From positions 22,322,747 through 22,386,746 of the forward strand of contig NC_135794.1 in NCBI RefSeq assembly GCF_051106095.1: a stretch of 64,000 bases of DNA, given 5' to 3'. Every line of letters starts with the position of its first letter. Position 1 is the first letter of the stretch. The stretch comes from Pogona vitticeps. Its lineage: Eukaryota; Chordata; Lepidosauria; Squamata; Agamidae. A program made the position numbers and the translations under genes. The notes below the pieces were generated by a model that saw only the letters and a list, made by a program, of their open reading frames with translations, was not told the DNA's origin and did not search any database. Shown piece by piece: positions 23,159 to 36,926 of the stretch.

Positions 23159-26100
23159 ACGGTCCCAGGAGATGTTTCAGGTTGTCTCACCTTAATCCCC
23201 GTCTTCTGGAACTTGTCTCTTCTTCCTCCTGCTTTTCCAGGCCAGTCTTCTGAACCCCTTGATCTTGGGCATTGGACCGCAGTGTTTCATGCCAAAGCAG
23301 ATCTGCGACACAAGGAGTTTCATAGCTGGTTTTGAGCAACTTGGGTATCTTATCTGAATGTTCACAGTGCTCTCGTCCATGGAGAAAACTGATCCACTGT
23401 GTTGAGGGATGGCTCGCTCTTGGGAGCGTCAAGGTTCCGAAAGCAGTGCAGCAACAGAACCTCTTTGAAAGGAGCAAGCAGTTCCAGTGCTCTTTCCCTT
23501 TGGCTCACACGTCCGCTCCGATCACAAGAGAAAAGCAAACAGAAGAACAGCCTCCTTGGGGTTTTTTTTGAGCAAAACCTAAATAGCTGTCACTACTGTG
23601 AGTCATAGGTTCCATTCTCTTTGTGGTTGCATTTGCCTCGCCAGCCCCACACAACCCACTAAGGGGAGAAGTTTATGTCATTCCGTAGAAGAAGCCAGCA
23701 GTTCACATTTACAAGTTGTCTGTATGGCCGCCCACAAAATCAAGGAAGAAGACGTGGAATTTTGAGTTTTTCGGATTCTTATCCCTCTGTGAAAGCAAGG
23801 AACCATGTTCTTTTCGATTAAAGCACTGCTAGGTTTTGAGATTGTTTTGAAAGAACTTGGAATCTTATCAGCACTTCGGTTTCCCCAGAATATTGGCGTG
23901 GATGGCCGAGTGCATTCGTCACATGTTGCGTTATTGTCAGGACTTCACACATAGGAGGCTTCTGAGTAGATCAGTCCAATGGATTCTCTTTCTCTCTCTC
24001 TCTTTTATTTTTTTACCACTTGAGACTACACAAGTAGCCTTGTGAGACTTGCCTTTTGTAATGTAAGGAGTTTTATTTTGACACAAGACTTTTGTGTGCT
24101 CTTAACCCAGGCCTTTTAATACCATCTCTGGATGGAAGCCAGTTGATAGCAGTCTGTGGGTAGTTCAGGTCCCCTTTAGAATAGTTCCCCCCCCCCAGCA
24201 AATCTGTGTCTATGCTCATAGGAAATCTGTGTGTGAGAGGTAGAATCCACAAGATACCCATGCTCTTTGCCTCACCCTGGTCTCTTGGGCTCATGAGGGC
24301 AGCCCATGAAAAATAAAGCCGCCAAAGTTTAAGGCACCTAGTGGCTATTTCAGTTTGACGTGGTAAGGATGGGACGTGTCCGCTACGCCAAATAGCAAAA
24401 CGTGTTTCCGTATTTAAATGCCTCTGCAATTGTTTGGTTCCATAAGACAAATTTCATGAGTCTAGCACTACATGTTGTTGTCTTTTAGCACAAGAAAATG
24501 CTGCCTATTACATTAAGATAAGATGTGCCGAGGAAGCGATCTCTTTGCTACCATAGAATTGAGAGAGAGAGATCTGTACTGAAGTATTTTTTGCCTGCAA
24601 GGGAAAGAAGTGTTCTATCAGGATGGTGATAATGGTTATGTTTGGAAGAATCTGGTTTATAAATCCCTGTATTAAGATAGTAACAGAACTCTGTGGTCAG
24701 ACTGCTTTGCTTTTACTCCGCTCTGGAAGTGTTCCCATGTAGCAGCCCCATTCATCACTGTTTCTTACAGTAACCCTCACATCAAAATGTCTCCCTATCA
24801 GTTAGCACTTTATTATTTTTAACTGTTATTTCGCTAGCTAGGCACTTTAATTCTAGGGTTCCTTTGTTTGGGGGTTTGTTTTTGTTTGCTTGCTTGCTTT
24901 TACCTTGGGTAGGAAGCCTTTCTTAGAGGGTTTGCTGGCATCCCCTGGGTCAGCTTTGAAATTCAGAAACATTTGTGCTTTGTTTATGGTGTGGTGTTGT
25001 TTTCTTTAAGTGAGCAATAATTAAGTGTTGCAACAAAGGTGGATTTTTCCCCATCAAATGTCAAGATTCCCTTCAGTCTTAGTCCAGCAGTCTTGGCCTG
25101 TTCAGCAGACTCTGCAACTTAAATCACATTTTATCTGGTGAAAGGATTCGGGCTCTCTTCCTCCCCAAGACAAGGGGAAATGATGGAGCCACCCAGTGCA
25201 GGATTCAGGTAGTGTGCATAAAGCTTTCCTTCTGTGTCTTCCTGAACAGCAGGCTTTGTATCCTTTCTCATCCTGTTTCTCCATCATCCTTTAGCAAGTT
25301 CTGGTACATTCTGAAATGTACAGAATCCAATATAAGGACCCTAAAAACGTCATGCACAGCTGACATGGTGGCTTGCACTGCTGAGAATTTTTCTTCCTAC
25401 CGGAGCAGAATCGGATGTTTCAGTTACTTTTGTTCAGTATAGGACACAAGATGGGAGTTAATGTGGTTCATTCATTTCCTGTGGACTGTTTGTAAGGAGT
25501 TCTGCGGTTGGTTCACAATACATCGCCATCCAGCGTTATTAGCTTGCCCTCCTCCTCAGCCTGAAGCTGATTCCCAGCAGCTAGTAGGAAAAGTAGTGCA
25601 ACTTGACCTGCTGCCAAGACCCATCTTTCTCTTCAACCATGCTTTGCAGCAGACTTTTAGCACGAGGGAAGTTGTTTTGGCTTTTACCCAAAGACCTTGC
25701 AATTAAAATGAACAGAGTGTAACTTAAAAGTATAAACATAGGTTTTTCATATCTTCTCCTGCTGAAAGTGGATGGCGGGGCTGCACCGCTTACTTGAATT
25801 TTTTTTTAAGGGTCCAGGAACTGCAGATTGGTTTCCCAAGTAAGCAAGAAAGGGAGTCAGTGCCTTCTTTCGATGGCATTCTTCAGCTTTGGTGCTCAGG
25901 GACGGGGTGGCTGTGCACCAGTATACTGTCGCCTTTTTTGGGAGAAGAGCTATAATTTAAAATGTTGAGGGGGGGGGAATTCTTAAAACAAACAAAAGTG
26001 TCAGAATCAATTTGAAGATGTGTTTGTTCATGAAGGATAGAAAGAGACTTTGGGCATCATCCCACAGATATGGAGCCATACAGAGGACCAATCCCAAGGC

Positions 26101-28003
26101 GCTTTGTTCAGAGGTGTAATCGTTATGTTCAAAAATTGTTGCTTGTTTGTTTTTTCCTTGCCCTGAGAATAAGTCCAGAAATGAGATGGTCTCTTGGGTC
26201 TGCCAGAGTCTGTTCTGCTACTGCAGGGGAAAGCATGGTATGGTGATGAGAGCTTGACTAAGATGAAGTAGTTAAACAGATTTGAGGTTTCGGGGGGGGG
26301 GGGGGAGAAGCAGCAGCTACACAAGTCGAAACTGGGACTGGTATTTGTCCCTGAAATCATGACAAGGAAATGAACAAAGGGGAGATGGTAGTTTGTATCA
26401 GTAAGTACATTGTCCCAGCAGGAAAATTATGAGCAAGAAGGTGGTTTCAGATGTGCCAGCCGCACCTCCAGGCCCTTCCCAGAGATCTGTATTTATTGGC
26501 ACTTTGGCTGGGCTGGGCTGTTCTGCACTGGTCTCAGTGGCATGAGGGTGCAAGGGCAGCCTTTCCTTAAAGTTCGGAGATTGGAAGTGTGGGCCCTTTG
26601 CTCTCCTTGAAGCGCAAGGATCCAATTCCCATAGGGGTGCGCCATGTGACACCCATGGGATCTGTGGCCTTCATCCTGTGTGAACATTCTCTCGCTCTTT
26701 CTACTTACGTTTCTGTCTGGAATAAGTTTCTTTTGCCCACTTCTCCCTTGAGGTACCTTTGGGATGGCGACATGGCAGAATGACATGAAATTGTCCGGGT
26801 TAAAATGGGGGAAACAATCTGTGTCGTTTTATATCAGTAATTTTACTGTATAACATTTCTACATCTGGTGTTCTGTTCTCTTTTTTTTTTTGCTGGTCAC
26901 ATGAACAGCACAACCATAAAAGGGCAGCATTTATTAAGCAGGAACTGAGAATTGGTATTTCCCATCCCCGCTACTTCTTCCCCATCACTGCCAGATGGGA
27001 CCAGCCTTTCTTTTTTCCTTTGTGCAGGATTTGTCCCCGTTACCTTCTCTGTCCCTGAGACCATCAAACCGAATCTGTTAATTAAGGGAGCAACCCATTG
27101 TCTCCTGAGATATTTGCTCTTGTGGTTCAGCAAAATACTGTGGGCCTTTTTTGCAGTAGCAGGACCATTTTTGGACTTTGGCTGGAAGCAGCAAGTGTCT
27201 TTGCTAGTGCGGACAGCCTTGCCGCTATTCCCTGTGGTTCAGTTTCATATCAGAGTGGCTAGGTTTAAAAAAGGAAAAAAAAAAGGGGGGGGGTAGCTTA
27301 TCCCAACGTCAGCACTAGCTGTTGTAAACTCGGAACTTGGAGAGCTTAACTCTGTCATCAGCAGTCGTATCCTATCCACAGGAATCTAATAAAGCCATAG
27401 ATTCATTCTGGATAAGAGAACATTCCCGGTCTTGTTGTTTTTCTCCTCCTGAACAACCCAAGCAGAGCGATATCCTAAACACACCTCAGGAAGCCAGACC
27501 AGTACCTGTGCACTCTTTGATTTCCATCACTGCAGCTGCCTTACTCAGAGTGAGTTGAGTGTTTGGGTTTTAATTTTATTTTTATTTTTGTCCAAGTCTC
27601 GGGGGGGTGGTTGGCAGTTTTTGTTTCCAAATAGACCTTTCAGAAACCGCATTCCCGAATTCTTTGGAAACAAAAAAACAAAAACAAAAAACCACACACA
27701 CAAAAAATGCTGCCCTGAAAAAGTTTCATGTTTGCAAGCGATTCTTCATCGTGACCGGTTCCTTTCTGAACTCTTAGGAGCTGGTTGTTTTGGGGGACAA
27801 ACATTTGCAACTAGCAATGCAATTTTTTTTTCTAAATCTGCTAAGGTTTCATGTTTTAATCAAAGTGTCCCTTTTTTCCCCCCTTAATTTTTGTTTTCTG
27901 TGTGGGCTAGACAGAGGTCATTGCGGAACAGAGTAATTTTGTTATATTTGATTCAATGGATTTCTTTGCTTAAAAAAAAATAAAGAACTTTCTGAGTTCG
28001 GAA
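23159..28003 (+). other. ABHD2: probable ABHD2 3' UTR, about 4.8 kb
   Basis: After the stop, about 4.8 kb has no exon-like signals and few recognisable interspersed repeats, unlike the repeat-rich introns and the DNA just beyond it. Possible poly(A) signals are ATTAAA at 23817-23822 and AATAAA at 24312-24317 and 27979-27984. The last is followed by U- and GU-rich sequence and then, from 28163, by a SINE. Human ABHD2 also has a very long 3' UTR. The endpoint is inferred from the hexamer at 27979. Several G, C and T homopolymer runs lie here. Confidence 0.6.
27979..27984 (+). terminator. ABHD2: candidate distal ABHD2 poly(A) signal
   Basis: A canonical AATAAA within an A-rich run, with pyrimidine/GU-rich sequence 15-40 nt downstream. 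It is chosen as the distal signal because the repeat-poor tract ends here. Shorter isoforms could use 23817 or 24312. Confidence 0.5.
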
Positions 28004-28162
28004 CGAGTTCTTCTGTCTCATCATTGATGCCTGTGCCTCCCTTCAAACAGAGGTGGGTAGTCCTAAACTTGTGGGATAATCCAGCTGGTCTTTTACTGGA
28101 ATTGAGAGGTCTGCCGACCAGGGACGCACATGTGATCCCTGGAATTCGGGCAGGGTACAACG

Positions 28163-28503
28163 GGACATGGTGGTGCTGTGGGTTAAACCGCAGAGGTCTC
28201 TGTGCTGCAGGGTCAGAAGACCTGCAGTCGTAAGATCGAATCCATGGGATGGAGGGAGCTCCCGTCGCTAGTCCCAGCTCCTGCCAACCTAGCCGTTCGA
28301 AAGCATGTAAAAATGTGAGTAGATAAATAGGTACCACCTCGGTGGGAAGGTCACGGCATTCCGGGTCTAGTCGCACTGACCATGTGACCATGGAAAGATT
28401 GTCTTCGGACAAAACGTTGGTTCTACGGGTTGGAAACGGGGATGAGCACCGCACCCTAGAGTCGGACACGACTGGACTAAATGTCAAGGGAAACCTTTAC
28501 AAA
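28163..28503 (+). mobile_element. near full-length tRNA-headed SINE
   Basis: The tRNA-like head has an A-box-like GTGGTGCTGTGGGTTAAACC and a B-box-like GATCGAATCC. A body with GGTACCACCTCGGTGGGAAGG follows, then a tail CGACTGGACTAAATGTCAAG. It is a squamate-type tRNA-derived SINE; I cannot name the subfamily securely. It sits just past the presumed ABHD2 poly(A) site. Confidence 0.75.
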
Positions 28504-28509
28504 CAGAAA

Positions 28510-30684
28510 GAGGAACTGTGATTTCTTTCCAGCTCTCTGTTAAATGCTTTGAGAGACGATAATCTTAACCTTACCTTGACATAACATGGGATAATTTCAT
28601 TTAGAAAGGGTGGCACAGGAAAGCCGGGCCCCGTCTCTATCCACTCTTCCTTTCAATAAGCATTTAGTATCTCTGGAAAGGGTGACGTGCTCCCGAGGTA
28701 GGCGGCATGACTAGCCTCTATTCCAAAAAGGCCCCATGCTTTCTGCAGCTTCAGCCCCCACATCCTGTTTGCTTTGAATGAGAGCCAGGGCTTTAATGAA
28801 TGCACCTCTTGTAGACCCTTTCCTCCCCCTGCCCGCCGCCCATTTCAAGAGGGACCCCTCGCCGGCTTGCTTTGCAAATCAGGCAGCCGTGGTATTTAGC
28901 AGTGAGGACCTGGGTGGAGATGGCCATTAATCTGATTTCACGGAACAAGAGGCAGAACGGAGGAGAGAACCGTTTTCTGTTTAGCTAGCCTTCCTGCTTT
29001 CCGTTCATGCCGATCTGGGGGTGTGCCTCCTCTAGCATGGGTAGTTTGAACAGAAGAGGTCAAGCGATTCTATCACTACAGTCTTGATTGCTGAGGTCCG
29101 AAGGTATTTAACAGGCTTTTGTACAGGTGAAGAAAGAACCTGTGTCTTTGGCTGTCACAAAGATCGGCACACGCTGGCTCTTTTGCATCAGCCGGCTAGC
29201 TCAGGCACATCTCTGTGCCTTGGCTCTCCTGGCATTGGAAAGCCAACCAAAAGGAACAGCCTATTTTAGGGCATAGGGAATTGATGTAAAGGATGAACCA
29301 AAAATGCAGCCTTTTTGGAGAAGAAGTATTGTGGATCGGAGGGGTGGCGGGGGGGGGGGGGAGAGATCTCACAGAGTTTTGATGCAGTTATGCAGCCACT
29401 TCAGTGTCTTAGCCAAAAGTGTGTGTGTGGGGGGAAAGCCCATACACTCAGCCTTGGTTGCATCAGCTAGAAAATTTGGCCAGTCTTGGATGAAGGAAGA
29501 ATCCTAGATGGAAAAAAAAAGGGCAGATGCCCCCCCCAAAAAAAGTGGGGAGGGGAGGATGATTTGCCTGACTAGGCTGCCTCTTGAGCCCCTGGATCTG
29601 TCAGGAACGTCCCTAATGTCAAAAACTGGGTCTGTTGTCCTTTCACGCATACAATGGTTTATCCCTAAACTTCCTACAGCACCTGTTTTCCATTTCTTCT
29701 TTTTGGTGGTGGTGGTCGTGGGGGAGAAGATGGATACAGGAGGGCCATGCCATCCATAGGGAGATCTGTTCCTAAACCTCACAGGTGCTGGGGGGAAAAA
29801 AAGCAAAGGTATTGAACGATGCACATTGCAATGTCTCTGGCTCTCTCTAGAGGCCAGGTTTGGTAAATACGCCCTGGAAATACATATGAATAGGTATTTC
29901 GGGAGGGTTGGGGTTGGGGGACGTTATTTAGTATTTTCAGCCAGCTGATCGGTGAATCAGTGGATACTGATCCCATGGATAGGAGGATCTGACTGTAACT
30001 ATTGTAAAATCAAACTTGGTTGATCTGTAAATTATGCAAGAGACTCAGCCCATCCTCTCTGCTCATCCCTGAAGCAGACTCTGCATCATCTGACAATTTG
30101 ATTGGAACACTTCTAAGCAGCGATTCCTGGGTCATTTGCTAAAACGGCATTTTAAGAAATTAAAATCGGAAACATCCATCCAAATCCTGCTTCTTCTCCC
30201 ATGGGCTGTTTACAGTGGGGTGTTTTTACTACCTCTGTGTGTGGGTGATACGCCTTCGAAAAAGTACAGGACGTTGGCAGAATGCAGAATGAGTGGCAGA
30301 AACCGAGAATTAAGTTTAATTTTTTTAAAAAAAAAATGCTCTTGTTTTTGCCCATCCAGACAATGTTTTCAGAACCCCCCTAGTGTTTGTGGTGCTGCCT
30401 GCAGCAGCCAGAGCCGATTTTTCAGGCAATCTGTGCAGCGGATTGCCTTTTAATCCTCCTCCTCTTAGAACGGCAGAGTTGGAAGGGACTCTATGGGGTC
30501 ATCCAGTCCAGCCCCTGTCAAGGAGACACCATGGGGGGATCGAACTCCCAACCTCTGGATCTACAGATAAAGGCATAAACCATTGCGAGCAGGAAAAAAC
30601 ACAGTAAAAGCAGCAAACAAGCAACTGTACCTTACGTCCATCATTCATCTAGTGGCTGACAGAAGCAAAAGAAAGTTCCTGATT
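28510..30684. other. ABHD2-RLBP1 intergenic interval (tail-to-tail)
   Basis: Between the SINE at 28163 and the RLBP1 poly(A) signal, only a CR1-like fragment (30469) and several G- or A-rich homopolymer runs are seen (for example about 29345 and 29510). No gene is supported. Confidence 0.6.
30469..30560 (+). mobile_element. CR1-like fragment
   Basis: CGGCAGAGTTGGAAGGGACT, then CATCCAGTCCAGCCCCTGTC, matches the common amniote CR1/LINE consensus around AGAGTTGGAAGGGACC. It lies between the ABHD2 and RLBP1 3' ends. Confidence 0.55.
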
Positions 30685-31245
30685 TGTTGCAACAGTATTT
30701 TATTTCTCAGTATTCACGTGGAAGACAGCCCCGTATAAAGCTTCTGAAGCAACGGACTCCGGCTGTACCTTTTACAACGTAATGCTCAGTTTCCTTCTCA
30801 CTTTGCCACCCACCTTTCAAATCCAGCCCTTGACCGGCACCCTAGAACACATCGTCATGGGTGGACTCTCCGGCCGACCCTTCACAACAAGGCAAACTTG
30901 GAAAACCTAGAAAGGCACTTGAATACGAGACAGCCAAGTCCTGTCACTATGACACACCTCGCTTCTCCTCCGACTTGCTTTGCTTTCTGTTTCTCTATAG
31001 GGGTAGAGCAGGGGATAAACGGAGTCCTTCCTGAGAATCGGAGTCCTCGGGGGCTTGGCTTGGCTTCGCTGTCAGAAGCCTCGAAGGGGCTAGAAAGAGG
31101 TGTGGCGCCCACACACCTGGAGTTTATGATCACGGATGTTTTGAATGCTACATTTAAAAGGAACACTGGAAACCATGGCCGTCGGCCCTATTTTCCTATG
31201 CTGTGATGCTTGGTTTCTGTTGGTTTAATTAAAAACAATTTTTTT
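30685..31245 (-). other. RLBP1: RLBP1 3' UTR with poly(A) signal
   Basis: About 560 nt lie between the stop and a minus-strand AATAAA (plus TTTATT at 30699-30704). No repeat is recognised inside. The end position is inferred from the hexamer. Confidence 0.55.
30699..30704 (-). terminator. RLBP1: candidate RLBP1 poly(A) signal
   Basis: AATAAA on the minus strand, about 540 nt after the stop. It is followed by T-rich minus-strand sequence (tttcttttgcttctgtc), a typical downstream element. Confidence 0.55.
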
Positions 31246-31404
31246 TTACAGGGCCGTGTCTTCCGCATTGATCTGGGGCCCGAAAAGCTTCTCGGCGATA
31301 GCTTTGCCGTCGTATTTCGGCAGGTTGCCCCCAAAATCTGCCGGCAGGATGTCGGCATCGATCTCACGGTAAAAGGTGTCCAGTTCATCACCGTGGACGA
31401 ACAC
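31246..31404 (-). CDS. RLBP1: RLBP1 last coding exon (residues 266-317, stop)
   Basis: The acceptor catactcag precedes 31404 and the stop TAA is at 31248-31246. It encodes [34 protein letters not shown] and ends AEDTAL. This is the conserved CRALBP C-terminus, which in mammals ends NTAF and binds PDZ proteins such as NHERF1. Confidence 0.96.
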   Translation of the reverse strand: MFVHGDELDTFYREIDADILPADFGGNLPKYDGKAIAEKLFGPQINAEDTAL

Positions 31405-34400
31405 CTGAGTATGGAAAAGAGAGAAGGGAAGGGTTGAACAGGTGCCCCCCCCCCGGGCATCCCTTGCTGATAAGCCGGCTCCCCCAAAACAGTCAAGAAA
31501 TTGTGTTTCTATCTGTCCTCTGAGGCCGTGCCCATCGGCGGACCTATTCGGCTTTGTTTTCCCGTTGTCTGCATGGGTGTGTGGGTGAGCCTCCCGCGAG
31601 GGTGCAAAGGTGTATTTCTCTGCCTCGTCGCTTCCAGGGCAGGACGGTCAGACTGTCCAAAACATGGGGATCAGAAATCACTGCATGGGGTGAGTTCTCA
31701 AAGCCTTGAGCAGACAACATGGGGAGAGGGAGAGGCCACGTGTTGTGACATCTCATCTTTACCTTAGACCAAGGTGTGAATAGATTCCGGTGCCCTGTGG
31801 ACCACGTTTTGGAGGGCCCAAAGACCCTCCGAGGGACACACTGCCTTCACCAAATGAAACCTGAATTGCTTTAAAAAAAAAACAATTTCCAGTTCTGAAC
31901 AGATATGTGGTGTGCGTGTATGTGTGTGAGAGAGATGTGTTTTCAACTTGAAACTAACGGATAGCAACCTTAATAGGGCTCTCAGGATACTAGTTGTGAT
32001 GTCGTGGATAGAGGGGTGGACCACGATTCAGGGGTTCAAATCCCTGCTCAGCCATGGAAAGTCGGAGGGGGGTTGGTATAAGGTGGGGCTGGTAAAACCT
32101 AGGGAAGGGAACTTGAGTCTTGAGGCTTGCGGTCAAGTCCGACTTATGCCACACCGACAACCCTACTTATTTGTTTCTTTTTTCCCCAATGACCCAACTC
32201 GTGGCTCAGAACCCACCCACTGCTCCCTTTCTACTGGGGGAAAAAAAAGCTTGCTTTTAATAGGGACTCGGAGACCAAAGGGCGGGATATAAATCAAATA
32301 AATAACTAAATAAATAAACAGTATCCCCAGCCAAACCAATCCTTAAATATCTCACCTACCTGGAAAGCCCTGTTAAGTTTGCTGTACGTTGGTTCCGACC
32401 TGACGACACAGAAAAGCAACAAGAGGCTCTCCTTCGAGGTAAGTGAGATATTTAAGGAGTGGTTTTACCAGTTCCACCCACCCACACCCAGTTGGGTTTC
32501 CGTGGCTGAGCTGGGATTCAAACTCAGGTCTCCTGAGTCCTAGTCCGTTACTCTAACACCGCTATACCACCCTGGATGTTGACCACTACCTTTGTTAAAA
32601 ATCAGTGCTGGGGTTCTGCCTCTTCTTGGAGTGGAGACATACCGTTTTCCCATCTAGGGTGGGTGAAGCCTTGCAGGGGGATTGTCTTCCCTTTGATGGG
32701 GCCCATCAAAACAGCGGTCGGGGAAAGGAGGTGGTTCCCACACTGCTCTTGGACCTTACCGTTGAGATGATGGGAGATCAGGCAAGAACGAGAGATCTTT
32801 TCGGGCAAGCCCCCATTCTTATGCATGCCATTCAATGCTCCCTATGCTCACAGCTCACCGTGCGCGGAGTCACTCACCCTTTCCAGCAGCTTGTTTTTCA
32901 AGAACGGCTTGACCACGTTGTAGGTCGTGGTGAAGTACCAGGGCTGGTGGATGAAATGGACAGCCTTGAATCGAGCGGGGAAAGAATCCTAAGAGTTGGA
33001 AATCCAAAGATCAGTGTTTAGGTCTCCAAGAAGGCAAGCAATGTCCTTGAATGAACTGTGCAGGATGCAGAAAAATAAGCCTCTACGTTCTTCCTAATGA
33101 GGATTATTGACTGCCTCCTATTAAACAGAGGGTCACTTTGAGCATTTTTGTTTGTTTGTTTATTCCTTTGTGTGCCACCTTTCTCCCATAGGATCCAAGG
33201 CAGCTTGCTAGTATTTAAAAGAAACAAACAGAAAATTCAAATAATCATGATTGTCGTATTTTTCAAAAGCAATATGCGACTCTCGTATAAAAAACTCATA
33301 ATAAGGACAAGATGAAAAAAAACACAAGTGAAACACAGAATAAAATGCTCCCTTATTTTTTTAAAAAAATCTCCTTGGTCCATCAGCCTTTTCAAGAAAA
33401 GCCCGGCTGAAGGGAAAGGTCTTCTTGGCCTGCTTGTGGAAGGACAGCCAGGATGGGGCCAGGCTGGCTTCTAGTGGGAGGGAGTTCCACAGTCCGGGAG
33501 CAGCCACAGAGAAGGCCTTTTCTGGTATCCCCACAAAAGTGCTGCTGTGAAAGTGGCCTCTCCAGGGGCTATGTTGAACCATAGAAGTCCTCCTCCGTGC
33601 CACACCATGGAGTCACGAAAGAGGAACTCCTTGGAGACGTGGACCTTCTCTGCTCCCAGTGCCCTGGATGTGGCACGCCCTCCCAGCGGGCACCAAGATC
33701 AGCCTCCTAGTGATGCCAGGCCACAGTGCGACTCTTCCCCAAAGCCTTGGAGGTTTAAGGATCGCCTTCAAATGGCCCGTGGAGACTGGCTATCAAAACA
33801 TGGTCAACTTTCTTAGCTGGTGCCGGGGGGCGCCACCGTGTTCTTGAGCTCAGGCAGCTGAATCTCTTGGGACAGCCCTTCTGCTCATGCCCCCATCCCT
33901 GGTTTTTAGTCTTGTTTTTCAGCTGGCCACAGAAGTGTCTCTTCTCTCTGGAAACAAGCCACCCAGACCGATCAAGCTGCTTCGGCCCACCGTTTCAGCC
34001 AATGTGGGGGGGGGCATGATCTGTACGGGGGGGGAAGGGTGGCCCATGATCTTGCTCTCCACCCCAGCAAGCAAGAGCGCTCCTGATGACTCACCACCGC
34101 CTTGGCTCCCACACAGAGAGGTGGCTACCCTAGGTGGGACTGGCTCTCCTCTTGGAAATAATGCAAAGAGGCCCATCTTCCTTGTCCATCCAGAAAGACG
34201 GACAGGTAAGGCCAGCTCAGATCTCACCTGTAGCATATCCACCATCTTCTTCAGCTCGGAAGGTTTGATGCCCGACGCCTGCTGCATGGTAAAGCCCTTG
34301 AAGTTTTCAATGATACAGAAGCCGTTGATTTGGGTCTCCTCATTCTCCAGCAGCTTCTCTAAGATCACACAGTAGGCACGGAGGATCTGGATCAAGAAAG

Positions 34401-36837
34401 ATGGACAGAGGAACTCAGCACTGCATCTAGAACCTCTCCGGTCTTGGCCCAAACACAGAAGTAACTAGTTACAAGTAACTGCTTTCTAGTTGTAACTAAA
34501 CTACATTTCAAAAGCAACTTAATGTCAAGAGGTTACTTTTTAGTATAACAAGTTACTTTTGAAAAGCACTTCTAAAGGATAGTTTAAGGCACTTTTAAAG
34601 ACTTCTGATAGGAATAATTTCTAAGTAACAAAGAAAGTGTTACGTTTTGTATGAGTGCAAGTATTTTCAAGGTGCAATATCAGAATTGGCCACTAGAGGG
34701 GATGGCGCTGCATCACTCTATTTTTTTCAGACATGTTAATAACATGCAATGCAATGAGTTACTTTTGTATGCCCAGCAATGATAACGCTAGCAGCCATCT
34801 GGCAGCCTCTGGATGCAAGAATACAAGAAGTTGATTATATTTCAAGCCCTACACATACACTTTGGGAGGTAACGCTGCGGGTCTCTCTAAACTTGACAAA
34901 AGGCACGGTACAGACCTCATCAAAGGTGATCTCTTCGTAATCCCAATTTTCGATGTTGAACAGCAACACCACCCTCCCGTATTTATCCCGGCTGCTCACA
35001 ATGCCCGGGTAGCCAGCCTCGATAGTACTGCGCACAGCCTCCGGCGTCAGGTTTTCAAACAGCTCTGGATACTGCTGGCGGAAGCTGACGTAGCCTGGAG
35101 TTCGAGAAAGAGAGACAGAGGAGAAGAAGCTGAGCCCGGGAAGAGAGAGGGACTCTATCTCATCAGCCGCATGTCAGAGGTTCCCCTACCAGCCTGCTTC
35201 ACAGATCAGAATAACGCCTTAGAAAAGATTCCCACCTTAGGACCTTCGGAAGTGGTCCCATCAAACCCAATATTGCCAACTCTGGCTGGCAGCCATGGCT
35301 ATTAGGGGTTTTCAAGGAAGATGATTTCCTAGCCCTACCTGGAGATACTTGGCCTTGAACTTGGGACCTTTCGTATGGAAGGCTGAATTCTCCCCATGGT
35401 TTATCCTTCTAAAACAAGGTCCTGTTTTTTCAAGAAATGGCTGGTTTAAGCACTAACCACATCTAACCTTGCATAAGAATTTACGAATCTGAATGAGAAT
35501 CTGTTCGTGTAGTGGATGAAAGCAAGCCCGCATGCATGTAGCTGCAGCTCCTGTAACTGTTGGGAAGACGGTGGCTCTTTTCTCCTCCAAGAGCTTCTCC
35601 ACCAAGAAGGCTCAGGAGTCATAGAGTTGGTGCTCCACTCTCTGCCTTGGGAAGCCACGTTGGATGGCAAAGGACCAACGGTAACAAAAACCAAGGAGCA
35701 GGGACACGGGAGAGAATGGGGAGGTGCAGGGCACATGGCACCCATTTCAAATGGGTGGTTCTTAAAAACCAGGGATGCTGGCAAGTCCCGAAGCTGAGTC
35801 TGAGTCTTTGGTACCAAATTCCAAATGGAACTGGCAAAGGTAAAGGTGAAGGTTCCCCTTGACATTTAGTCAGTCATGTCCGACTCTAGGGGGCGGTGCT
35901 CATCCCCGTTTCCAAGCCGTAGAGCCAGTGTTTGTCCGAAGACAGTTTCCGTGGTCACGTGGCCAGCGCGACTAGACAAGGAACGCTTTTACCTTCCCAC
36001 CGAGGTGGTACCTATTTATCTACACGCATTTGCATGCTTTCGAACTGCTAGGTTGGCGAGAAGCTTGGACAAAGCGACGGAAGCTCACTCCGTTGCGTGG
36101 ATTCGATCTTACGACTGCTGGTCTTCTGACCCTGCAGCACACAAAGGCTTCTGCGGTTTAGCCCGCAGTGCCACCACGTCCATTAAGGAGTGGCAAAACC
36201 TAAATAGCTCACTCAACTTGTTGCTATTATGTATTTTCCATTTTAAAGCCACTTATAGCAATCCTAACAGGGCTTTCAAGGCAGGTGAGATGTTTAAGGA
36301 GTGGTTTTATTGGGGATGTTGGGAAGTCTTTAGCTCGGAGTCCACGTCTTTGGTACCAAGTCCCAAGTAAGAGTGGGTGGATTCCAAGTTGCAAGTCAAG
36401 TCTGAACTGAGTCTAGTCATGGGCGCGACTTAAGTCCTGCTTGACAGCAGGTCCCGCACCTTGAGTCCCCTTCTCTGTTAAGAACAACTTCACATTGAGC
36501 CAGTAAGCCTACAGGAAGAGATGGGGCACCCTTGCTTTAAATCCGCCTTCTCTGGTTCTCTTGGCTAGGTTGAATGACCTGGACTCGGGTGCCGGAGACG
36601 GCCCTGTGCTCCCTTTCTTATTTTGACAGCTTCCCTCAACTGTCCTCCAGCAAACAGCTCCCAGGCGCAAAAGGAGCAAATGATTTCTCCCCCCCCCCAG
36701 ACAGTTTGAAGTATAAGCGGACAACGTTCCTGAAATGACAATGGCTTCTTTTGTGCCCCATGTCCTGACCCAGTTCTCTCGACTCCTGCCTTCTCACTGG
36801 CCAACCCACGGACAAAAGAAGTCTGGAAAGGGAGCCA

Positions 36838-36926
<89 letters not shown>

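Noticed and set aside
27942-28487. 181-codon open frame on the minus strand
   Set aside because: It covers the tRNA-headed SINE at 28163-28503, and the same peptide-like text recurs in other SINE copies such as 35876-36370.
31996-32060. Possible tRNA gene
   Set aside because: A- and B-box-like parts belong to a SINE head: no acceptor stem pairing, and a SINE tail follows.
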